This document shows positions 42,801 to 54,800 of a DNA stretch of 64,000 bases, in pieces. A program made the translations under genes and the position numbers. The DNA lies in the NCBI GenBank assembly GCA_030549495.1, contig JAUIRK010001041.1:992001-1056000 (forward strand), read 5' to 3'. Within the stretch, counting starts at the first letter, position 1; each line of letters begins with the position of its first letter. The notes beneath the pieces were generated by a model. It searched no databases. It had not been told where the DNA came from and worked only from the letters and a program-made list of their open reading frames with translations. Source of the DNA: Nectonema munidae. Taxonomy: Eukaryota; Nematomorpha; Nectonematoida; Nectonematidae.

Positions 42801-45800
42801 AGGTGTTTTGAATGAAATAAACAAAATAAAAAGCAGTCATTCATGTGATATATATGGCATATCGACTTATCATATTAAGCTAATTGGTACGGCTGTCTCT
42901 GAGTTTTTAGCTATGGCTATCAACTCGGCTTTTAGACATTGCATATTCCCTTCTATTCTCAAAACACATAAAGTAATCCCTCTCTGGAAAAAAGAAGATC
43001 GGAGAGATGTAGATAACTACCGACCTATTTCGTTGGTGCCTGCACTTTCCAAAGTTTTTGAAAGAGTTATTCTCACTCAGCTTGAAGGTCATATATTGCA
43101 AAATAAACTTGTTCATAAGCATCAATTCGGTTTCAGGAAGGACTATTCAACAGAAATTTTGCACTCTTTCCTCATTGAAGAACTCGTTTCCTCTTTAGAA
43201 AAAAAAGAAGACATGGTCCTTCTTTTTTTTGATATGAGTAAGGCCTTTGATTCAGTCAACCACTCACTATTGATCCAAAAACTTTCTAAGTCTAGGATCA
43301 GTAAAAACTCTCTTTCACTCCTCTGTTCATATCTTTCTGCTCGCAAACAGTGTGTATCGGTGAATAATTCTCTTTCGTCTTTCACTCCTATCAGATCAGG
43401 TGTACCACAGGGCTCTGTTTTATCTCCCCTATTGTTTAGTCTCTATGTAAATGATATTTTTGATGTATCAAGTATATTTTCCTTTGTTCTCTATGCTGAT
43501 GACTTCTGTGGCTATTTCCCACTTTCCTGTATTAAAAAAGATAATTGTATCAATATTAACATGTTTTTATATAATCTAAACCTATTTTATGCTTGGTGCA
43601 CGAATAATGATTTGAAAATTAACTATGTAAAATCTAAAGCAATGGTTGTATCCATGAAAAACAGTGTAAATGAAGACTTTCTATCCAAAGCACGTTTCAA
43701 TATAGTCAACAAGTTTAATCTACTTGGGCTTGTGCTTGACAATAAGCTAAGCTTTTCCCATCATGTTAATATGGTTTCAAATAAATTGAGCCAAATCATT
43801 GGAGTTTTTCATCGCACAAAACATATCTTTCTACGAATATCAAGCTCCTTCTTTACAAAACTCTGTTCTTGCCACACATTCAGTATAGCCTCATAAACTG
43901 GTACCCAAGCGGTAAAAATCGTATTGAGATTTTACAAAAGCGTGCTCTCAGAAATGTTTTCAATCTCAAATACAACTCACACACAGAACCTGTCTTCAAA
44001 ATTCACTATCTACTCAAACTGAATGATCTCTTCAATCTTAAAGTTGCTTGCTTTTTGCATAAAAACATCAATAACAGACCACATGGACTCTTCAGCAAAT
44101 TTCTACAATATAATGATAATATAAAGCACGAAACCCGAAAAGCACACGATCCTTTGCCTGTGTTTTTCCGACTCTCAACTTCTACTGTGTCAGTCAGATA
44201 CAAAACAAATTTACTTCACAAACAATTTCCTTTTCTCTTTCAAGACCCCAGTTTATCTGTGAAAACCTTCAAAAAAATTTGGAAAAATTTTTTCATTTCT
44301 TCCTATAGCCATTATACCTATTGTGACAGAAACTGCTATGTCTGCTCTACTTCCTAATTTTATTATTTGACTCTACAACAATATTCCACTTTGTTTCCGT
44401 GAGCAATGCTTTGAACTCGTGTCCTCGATGCTTCATTTTTCTACCCTATCCTTGAAAGTCTGTGTTGAATCCTAACTGCGGCCTCCTGGCTTTTGAATCT
44501 TCATAAAATTACCTACATTATTTTCATACTGTTTCGATAATTTGGTTCAGTTGTTTTTGTCATACTTTTCTCATGCGTAAACTTTCATTTGTAAATAAAT
44601 ATATATATTATTATTTTAGTTCTATATTTTAACTCTTTTTTCAGAATATATTATCTTTTTTCGATTCTATTATATCTTTGTTTTCGAATCTATTTTAGAA
44701 TTTTTTTCAATTTATTTCTAAATAAATAAAAAAATAAAAATAAATAGTATAAATAATTTTTATAAAAATTGAAAAGATTACTTGCACAAGACAAAAATTC
44801 CGAAAAAAAGAAAGACATTTTAGGTATGGATTATAATTATTATCTTTGGTTGGTTGGTTGGTTGGAGATATCAAAGCCTTTCGCGTAAGGTATATGCTCG
44901 TTTTTGTTTAGGGGGGTTAATCATGTTTGGGGGATTTGTTTTTGGGGGGGGGGGGTTGGGGGGTGAACCTCTTTTTAATTAAAGAACGGTATGAGGGGTT
45001 TTTTAATTTAAATTCTCATATAAAGAGAGCATGATTTTTTTTTGTTTTTTATACTATCTTTTTTTTAAAACAATAAATTATTATTAAAAATTTTTGATCG
45101 CTTTAGTAACAACTAAAATTTTGTATTAAAAGTTTTTATTCAGTAATCAATCAAAGCTATTCTATGACTTAAAACACCTTTATATTTCAAAGTGAATGAT
45201 TTTAGTTATTTATATAAAATGTATAAAGAGTTGTGATCCTTAATTTTACGCTATGGTTTTTATTCCTCCGTTGACATATATGTAGCAGAATTTATGGATC
45301 ATATGAAGAATAACCACCCCAAGACAATATTTTAGTAGCAAATGAAGAACAACCACCCTGCATGACCCTTTTGAAGAACCACCACCACAAATAGTTTTCC
45401 AATAATATTGTACAGAATATACCACTGAAGCAAAATTAAAAAAATTTATTTAGTAAAAACTAAAATATTAGCTTGTCTTAAGTTTATATTAATTAAAAAA
45501 ATAAACAATAAGTATACATCTATAATATTATATAGCTGACTTGCAAAACAGGATATTGTTTTAAGATTATACAGTGTTATAAAATTAAATATATACTAGT
45601 GATTATATTTAATTTAATTATACAATACACATTTCAAAGTTTAAATAAATATAAAACTTAACTGAAGAATAGCCACCCTAAAAATTCCTCTTCTGAAGAA
45701 TAGCCACCCCAGAATTGTTGGGGTGGTTGTTCTTCATATGATCCGAATTTATCAGAGGTCTGGCAAGACCTCCGGGGAGACAACTCGCAAAACTTGCCAG

Positions 45801-48800
45801 CCTTATTATATATTTAAATGTGTAAATCGTAAAATGCTTAAAAAATATACTTAAAATAAAAATTTTCAAAAAATATTTTACATACATATTGAAAGCCACA
45901 TTTCAAAAATTCTACCTAAAAGTTCAAAAAATTTAACTTTGAAATTGCAGTTTTATTTCATAAAAACTATATGATTGGTTGAAATGTTTATGTAATATAT
46001 AATAATAATAATACTACTACTACTACTACTACTACTACTACCAATACTACTTTTTGGAAATTTTTACTTGTTTGATTTGAAGAAAGAATTAAACTGTTTT
46101 TCAATATTTCTTTTTCATGATATATATATCATTAGAAAGCTTATCGTTTGCTACATACTCTAGAATAATTTATTTTTGCAAAAGTTTTAACAAATTTTAA
46201 TAAATGGACTTTACTTCGAAAAATTTTGTCTAAATTTTTGAAAAAATTACGGACCACCTTTTTGTTTAAGCATAATGTGAAGATTTTAAAAAAAAATTGA
46301 ATGAAAATGATATCATTGGAAAGGTATACTCTTTGTGGTTAACATAGGCTAGGTTATACAAATAAATATATTTTCATTTTTCCAAAATCTGCTTTTATGT
46401 GAGGTCAGTCAAGTTTTATCTAGTTTCAAAAAATACCAATAATAATTAACGTTCTTAATTTATATAATATTTTTTCAATATTTTATATTCACAAAGGTAA
46501 AATATGATTTTTTACATTTTAAAATTTCATAGTTGAAGAAAACTGTCGAAAATTAATATATATTTTTTACTTTTTATGGGTCAGTAGTACAGGTCAGTAT
46601 AATGTTTTTCTAATAAATTTAAAATTATTTTTAAAGTGAAAAATGTTGATCGAATGTACAAGATTTGAAGCTATACTCTTTGTGGGTAAAATACGCTAGG
46701 TTTTACAAATAAATAAATTTTTATTTTTCCAAAATCCGCTTTTATGTGAGGTCAGTTAACTTTTATCTACTTTCAAAAAATACCAATAATTAACGTGATG
46801 AGTTTATATATTATTTCTTCAAAATTTAATATTCACAAAGGTAGAATATGGTTTTTAACATTTTAAAATGTCATAGTTAAATAAAACTGTCGAAAATTAA
46901 TATTTATTTTTTACTTTTTATGGGTCAGTAGTATAGGTCAGTATAATATTTTTCTAATGAATTTTAAATTATTTTTCAAGTGAAAAATGTCGATTAAATG
47001 TATGAGTTTTGTTTGATAATCGTAGTTTACTTTTATTTAGTTTAGATACAACCTTTCTAATTTTTAACGAAGGGCATTCGTTATATTTATACCGACAGTG
47101 TGCGAGGAATAAATCACATTATTGATTGATTTTAGAGCATAACTATGCGAAGAAAGATTAACACATGTTGCATTACGCGTTTGTGAGCGCAGTGAATTCT
47201 TATCTCGCATACGCTACACCACATCTTTGGCACGCGTGTGTGGTTTATTTTATCGGGCTAGTGTACGCTTAGTTTATTTGTAGTGTTCCTAGCTTAAATC
47301 TTAGTCAAATATTAAAACGCTTATAACTTTCACATTTCTCAACAAAATGCATCATGCGATATACCAAATTAAAGCATTTTTTATGGGCTTTCAGAATACA
47401 TTACTTATATCACAAGTACTTAAGAAATACCTTTTACTGTTTTTATTTTCCATGGGCTTCATACCATTAATTAGCAGATAAGGGATGCATTTTAAACTAA
47501 AGCTCCTTTCATTAGGACAAATTTTTACCTATATTATGTGACAATTTCCAGCACAATTATAAAGCGACTCTACTCTCAGAATCTAAATTTATTTGTAGAT
47601 TTTTATAAAATAGTATTAGTTTTTCCATTTTTTTTATAAATTAACCTTCGTTTTTTTTATTGGTCAGTATAATGTTTTTCTAATAAATTTAAAATTATTT
47701 TTGAAGTTAAAAATGTAGATCGAATGTACAAGTTTTGTTGGATAATCGTAGTCCACTATTTATTTTTAGATTTTTATAAAATCATTTTAGTTTTTGGTTT
47801 TTTATAAATTAACATTAGTTTTTTACTTCTTTTGATTTAATCATCCAAAATTTAAGTGCGGGTTTGATTTACACTTTGATTCGAAAAAAATATGTTTTGG
47901 ATAAATATTATTTTTATTATTGTTTACTGCATATAAATTTCTAAAGAGAAGATAAATAGATCAAAATATGTGTTTTAATCAATTTTTCCCAATAAGTATT
48001 GAAGCTATGAGGTAGCAAAATATGAACAGAAAGTTTGATATTTTTTGATTTTTTAAAGAATATTTTTTGATTCTTTGATCACAGAATTTTATTTTGATTA
48101 TTTGACAAATATAATATTTAAGATCGTGCAAATTGCAAAGTATAGGTATTTTAAACAAAACAGTAATATATTTGAAGAAATATTTTTTCAGTATAAAGAG
48201 TTTAGAAAACTCTTCTCTAATATGTAATGATATATTCTCATAACCTGTACGGTTGAACGCGGGTAGACAACTTGCGTGTTATCTCCAACCCGTATATTAC
48301 GATGATTCTTCTCCAACCTGTATTCTACGATGATTCATCTCCAAACTATATACTACGATGATTCATCTCCAACCTGTATACTACGATGATTCATCTCCAA
48401 CCTGTATACTACGATGATTCATCTCCAACCTGTATACTACGATGATTCATCTTCAACCTGTATTCTACGATGATTCATCTCCAAACTATATACTACGATG
48501 ATTCATCTTCAACCTGTATACTACGATGCTTTCTATTCCAAGTACTAATGACTAGAAAGACAATGTTCAATTTTATGTTCACATTCTGCTAGATGTAAGA
48601 TTTGATATACCTCATTCGGGGAGACGATGCTACATAAGTTATTACCTATATACATTATACCTGTATACTACGTTGGTTCATCTCCAACCTGTATACCGCA
48701 ATAATTCATCTCCAACCTATATAATATATTTTATCAAATAATCAAAATAAAATTCTGTAATCAAAGAATCGAAAAATATTCTTTAAAAAATCAAAAATAT

Positions 48801-51800
48801 CAAACTTTCTGTTCATATTTTGCTACCTCATACGATGTTACAAAAGTTATTACCTATACTTTACAATTTACATAATTTTAAATATTATATTTGTCAAATA
48901 ATCAAAATAAAATTCTGTAATCAAAGAATCGAAAAATATTCTTTAAAAAATCAAAAAATATCAAACTTTCTGTTCATATTTTGCTACCTCATACGATGTT
49001 ACAAAAGTTATTACCTATACTTTGCAATTTGCACGATTTTAAATATTATATTTGTCGAATAATCAAAGAATCGAAAAATGTTCAAATAAAAAAATATTTA
49101 TTCTTTTTAAATATATCGTTGGCTCCCCTTACTTTTAAAATTGAAAGATAAACCTAGTCTTCAATAATTAATTCTTATCAAATTATGCACATACGAAACT
49201 AAAAGTAAGGGGAGCCAACGATATATTTAAAAAGAATAAATATTTTTTTATTTGAACATTTTTCGATTCTTTGATTATTCGACAAATATAATATTTAAAA
49301 TCGTGCAAATTGCAAAGTATAGGTAATAACTTTTGTAACATCGTATGAGGTAGCAAAATATGAACAGAAAGTTTGATATTTTTTGATTTTTTAAAGAATA
49401 TTTTTCGATTCTTTGATTACAGAATTTTATTTTGATTATTTGACAAATATAATATTTAAAATTATGTAAATTGTAAAGTATAGGTAATAACTTTTGTAAC
49501 ATCGTATGAGGTAGCAAAATATGAACAGAAAGTTTGATATTTTTGATTTTTTAAAGAATATTTTTCGATTCTTTGATTACAGAATTTTATTTTGATTATT
49601 TGATAAAATATATTATATAGGTTGGAGATGAATTATTGCGGTATACAGGTTGGAGATGAACCAACGTAGTATACAGGTATAATGTATATAGGTAATAACT
49701 TATGTAGCATCGTCTCCCCGAATGAGGTATATCAAATCTTACATCTAGCAGAATGTGAACATAAAATTGAACATTGTCTTTCTAGTCATTAGTACTTGGA
49801 ATAGAAAGCATCGTAGTATACAGGTTGAAGATGAATCATCGTAGTATATAGTTTGGAGATGAATCATCGTAGAATACAGGTTGAAGATGAATCATCGTAG
49901 TATACAGGTTGGAGATGAATCATCGTAGTATACAGGTTGGAGATGAATCATCGTAGTATACAGGTTGGAGATGAATCATCGTAGTATATAGTTTGGAGAT
50001 GAATCATCGTAGAATACAGGTTGGAGAAGAATCATCGTAATATACGGGTTGGAGATTTTTATATATCTATTTATAAAAATTTCAATAACGATTTTGAAAA
50101 TGATGTAAAATAAAATGTAAGTCAAGCCCACTTATTCCCGTATGTTAGTAGCTATCAAATGCAAAAATGACGTAATTGAGTGCATCAACGACGCAATTAA
50201 TAGATAGTAAAAACGTTTAGTAAGACTCAAAATTTTAACGATGTCTATATATTGACGAATAAAGAATCTCCCAGGTGAAAATATCCCAAAAAATTTACAA
50301 ATTGCGCTTTAAGCGAAAAAAATCAATCAATACATTGATATTTAGCATGACTACTTCTCAGCATTACATGTACTTCAGATCTTTAAGATGATATGATATG
50401 AATAACTATTCTTTGTGTGATACAAGTAGCACTGCCTTCGTATATCGAATAATAAGAAAAAAAAATCTTTTAAAAAACGCCATAAAATCTTTTCTCCTTT
50501 AAATCTTCTTGAGAATCCGCTCGGCGTGTTATTTTGTTGTTTAGGTGAGGTTTTAGACAAAACAGGTGGTGTAAGTAACGCTGTAGAACATAGAATACTA
50601 CTAGCTTAGAAAACATTTAAAGCGTTAAGTGGTATTTTATGCAATATTATCTTTTCGTTAAAATTAAGAGGTTTTCTTTATAGAAGTTGTATTGGGTCTA
50701 GTTTAGTGTATAGTGGGCAAAGTTAGGCTTTAAAAGAATCTGAGAAAAATAGACTAAACACCACAGAGATGAGGATGTTAAGAATTATGTGTAAATTTAA
50801 TTTAAAAGATAAAATAAGTAATGAAAAGATAAGAAGTTTATGTCAAGTAAATGAAATAAATAAAGTATTAGAAATACAAAGGTTAAGGTGGTTTGGGCAC
50901 GTAAATAGAAGACCTTCCGCAAATCTAATTAAAGAAACTTATAAAAATCAAACTTTAGATAAGATCAAAGGCAGGCCAAAGATGACATGGATAGAAATAG
51001 TCAAAAAAGAAATGAGCAAAAGATATTTAACATTAGGGGACGAGCAAAATAGAGATGAATGAAGACGCAAAATAATCAGAGATTAGCTTAATTTTGTCTA
51101 AAATGCCATAGTGGTAAAAACCGGTTAAAACTCAGCGTGCTTGGAACATTAGCCGTAAAATTGATTATTATTATTATTATTATTATCATATTATTATTAA
51201 TCCGCCCCTGTCCCCAACTGATCGTTACAAGCTTAAAAAAGATGCACTTTTTATTTTATTAAAAAACATAAATTGAGAAAAGGAATCATTTTTAAGCATC
51301 CATTGTCCGTGCTTCTTCATGAACAAAAAATTGAAATATTTTAAACATTTTTTATTAAAATATTTTTTAAATAAAATGTTATATGAATAAATTGATCGTA
51401 TAAATTGTAATTAAAAGAATTTATTAGAAACTTTAGGTTCTAACACAAATATAGTTGGAGCGTGAAAATAGGAGTAAAAATCCTTTATATTATTCAAGCA
51501 TTTTGCCTAATTCTTTAAAATTGTATTAGGATTTCTCAAATAAAAGAATTCAGAGTTATGATTGGAATTAGAACTAAGTCATTTTTTTATATATTTTTTA
51601 TATCTAGAAAAACACGAGTAATTCTAGATAACTTAAACATTGTTCAGAGTTTTTTTATAAAGTTTATAAAAAAGTAAATATTAATCTTCTTTCTACTTTC
51701 TTTTTCAATTATGTTTTATATATCTTAAGCGGACGATTTTTATTTTATTTGAATAGTAATGTCCCATTGTGCCTGAAGTTGTTAAGAACACTTTAAATAA

Positions 51801-54800
51801 TCACATCTTTTATATTCTTAAATTTCTGAGTTATTAAAAAAGATGTAAGAAAAAATATTTCCATTTTTTTTTTATTTTATTTTTTTATAAATTTCGTGCA
51901 ATTTATCTCTTTTAAATAAAAGTAAAATGTGATGCTCAACTTTATTTAATGAATTAGCATTTTTTTACTTAATTATGAAAAGGTAATTTGTCATATTTCA
52001 CATCTCTCTCTTTTGACGGTATATTTTTCAACTTTTGAAAATACAAATTTTTCCTAAATGAAATAGAAATAGACAAATATAAGACTTATCTTTTACGAGT
52101 TTTTTGTATTTTAAAAACACGATACAAATAACTACTTTTTACCAAATCAAGAAATATCCACTTTATTGACCTAGTGAAAAAAAATAAAATTCGTTTTGAG
52201 TTTTGATTGGCCTGCTCATAGCTTTTGAATGATAATAAAAATTTGGCAGGTGCCAATCAAGATTTTAAAAAGGAAGTAAAAAAGTGATACAATCTTCCTG
52301 TCCAACCAGATCTACACAAGCATCTGTAGGTAGAGTTCAAGCTTTGACACATGGATTTCTCTGGACATCGAACTTCATCTGCGCATAAATCTTCCTCCAT
52401 TTCACATCGGTATCCTGAGTAGCCTACGTGAATACATATAATTTTAAAATAGACAGAATTTCGAACTCCAGTTTTTCTTTTTGAAAAAGTAATGGAAACT
52501 TATTATTGTCAAATCTAATGATAAACCAAAAGTTTTATAAGCCCCACGTTTCTTGAAATTGGTATTTTAAAAATTTGGGATGAAGGTCAAAATCACAGAA
52601 ATCTATATTTGTTATAAAAAAACTTTAAAATCGAAAAAATTTGACTTTCTAGAAAACATTTTATTTAACAGAAAAATTTCTTTGATGTATAAAAAGGGAA
52701 ATCTGCCAGTACTCGTGCTTTATTTGTAATTTTTGAATGATGTTAATTTCACTGATTTAATTGGTTATTGATAACGAATCACGAAAGGGAGCAACTTCTG
52801 AATTTGTAAGGACGTTCTTAGAACCCCTATACGATTAAGAGTTTATCAAAAGCTTTTTTCGGGTAATTTTGCAAACTAAATCCTTTGAAAACATAACCCT
52901 AAATAATTGCGCGAAGATACCGCATGTTAGCACTTGTATTTAAAAATAGAACCTAGGCATAAACTGAGAGGTTAAATAGAACTCCAAAGTTTTTTGTGAT
53001 TGATGTTACAAATAACAAGATTGACGTGCGCATATAGATTTATTTAGTCAATATTTTTTATCCGTTTTGATATATTATTTCTTTCCATAAATTTTGAGGA
53101 AGAAAATGTTGGAAAATAGATATTCCCAAAAATGTCTGAAATGTAGGAAGACATTTGAATCTTCAAAATTAAAATGTAAAAAAATGGAAAACCTTGTGGA
53201 CATTTGCACAAAAATGAGTTGAGGCCGTTAATACAAGTGGCTCCGTTGTAACACGGTTCGCCATCACACTCATCAATGTCTTTCTCACACAACGATCCAT
53301 TGAATCCTGCAAGACAGGCGCAGATTTCGTGGTGCTTGAAAACTTTGCACTCTCCCCCATTCAAGCATTCTTTAGAGCACTTTACTAAAATGTAAAAATC
53401 ATTTTCATCCGGCTTCTACATGTAATCAAGAATTTCATACTTTGGAAATATATGTAAGATTTGTCAGTTTGGTGCAATGAGATGAAAAAACTTATTAACT
53501 CTATATATTGATTGGTTTAGTTTTTACGATGAGAAACAAAAATTATACAATACTGATGTCGTGTAGTAGTGGGACATAATGTCGTGGATAAAATATAGTT
53601 AGTTATTTTGCCAAAATAAAATACTATCTCTAGTTAGTTCATCAGTTAGTTAGTTGTTTCCATTTGTGGTTAACTTTAAGCTAAAAATTAAATTAAAAAA
53701 GTCACTTTTTTTGTACTTTTTTTTTTTAAATTTAGTCGACATTTATTCATGCGATCAATACTCATAATTTGTGTGTTATAGTTTATCTATTATATTTCTA
53801 ATCGAAAACACAATTTATATTTGATCAAAAATGTGTAGTACAAACAAAATAAAATACTTTAATTTGGGATCAAACAATCCCCTCCGAATTGTGTCATAAA
53901 ATCAAATTATGAGAGCTGCTTACTTGAGAACTACGTTCGATCAGTGTTCAGTTGTAGATCACTGTTCGCGTTCAATTACTATGATACAATTCAGTTATTG
54001 CGTCACGCACTATCATCTTTTCTTTCAGATATAATGATGCCGGATTTCGTAAAATTTTTAGATGTATGCATCAGAGAACGCGTTTACCAGTTGTGTCAAT
54101 TGGGCATTAAACATATTTTCAATTTGAAAACTCACTACAACAACTCTTGATATTTTGACGTACATTTCTCCCCATACAAGTTTATGAAGATGACGAAAAA
54201 TTAATTCTTTTTGGAATTAAATTTCGCTAAAATTATTTTGGGGAATATGTTAGCCTAACGATATTCACAACTTTCAATTCTCGACGAACATTTTACACTC
54301 GACAGAATGTGGTTTACCTATTAGTATAAGTAAAAAAGAAAGATTCTGAGAAGTATTATTTAGATCTAAAAAAATAAATTGAATTTTTTTAGCATTATTT
54401 GTGAAAAAAATTAAAAAAAATTATCTTACATTCACTACGATGATACCAAGAATCAAAAATATCTTTTTTTTGTGCAAAAAAAATTTCCCGGCAAAAAATT
54501 AAACTTAAAATGCAAAATGATAAAATATATAAAAAGAAATAAGAATACTAAATACTATGAAAAAAATTATATTTAAAAATTTCATTAAGTCAAATTTTTA
54601 AAACTTACTGCAAGTTATTTGAGAACACAGTTTTAAGAAAGTCATTTTCAAGAAAAATACTTCAAACTAGTACGAATTGTCATAGATGGTAGCTCGGATA
54701 ACCTTTATTGTTTTATGAGCCGTGCACATATGTTAATTTCTCAATTCAGTGAAACATTGAAAATAAAATGTATACCTAAAATATAGTCTTTTTACACTAG

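Larger units (their letters stand above)
42180..44615 (+). mobile_element. Jockey/CR1-type LINE, 5'-truncated
   Basis: A non-LTR retrotransposon antisense to the receptor in its largest intron. The reverse-transcriptase frame is nearly whole, the endonuclease part is absent, and the 3' region ends near GTAAATAAATATATATATT at about 44590-44610. The 5' boundary is approximate. No target duplication identified. Confidence 0.82.

Noticed and set aside
48281-48532. Regular 28-bp repeats as a CRISPR array
   Set aside because: Units are directly adjacent with no unique spacers, in animal DNA, and mirrored in an inverted arm.
48820-49517. Two identical 80-residue open frames on opposite strands
   Set aside because: They are the same repeat read in each arm of the palindrome. 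The protein is low-complexity and has no family resemblance.
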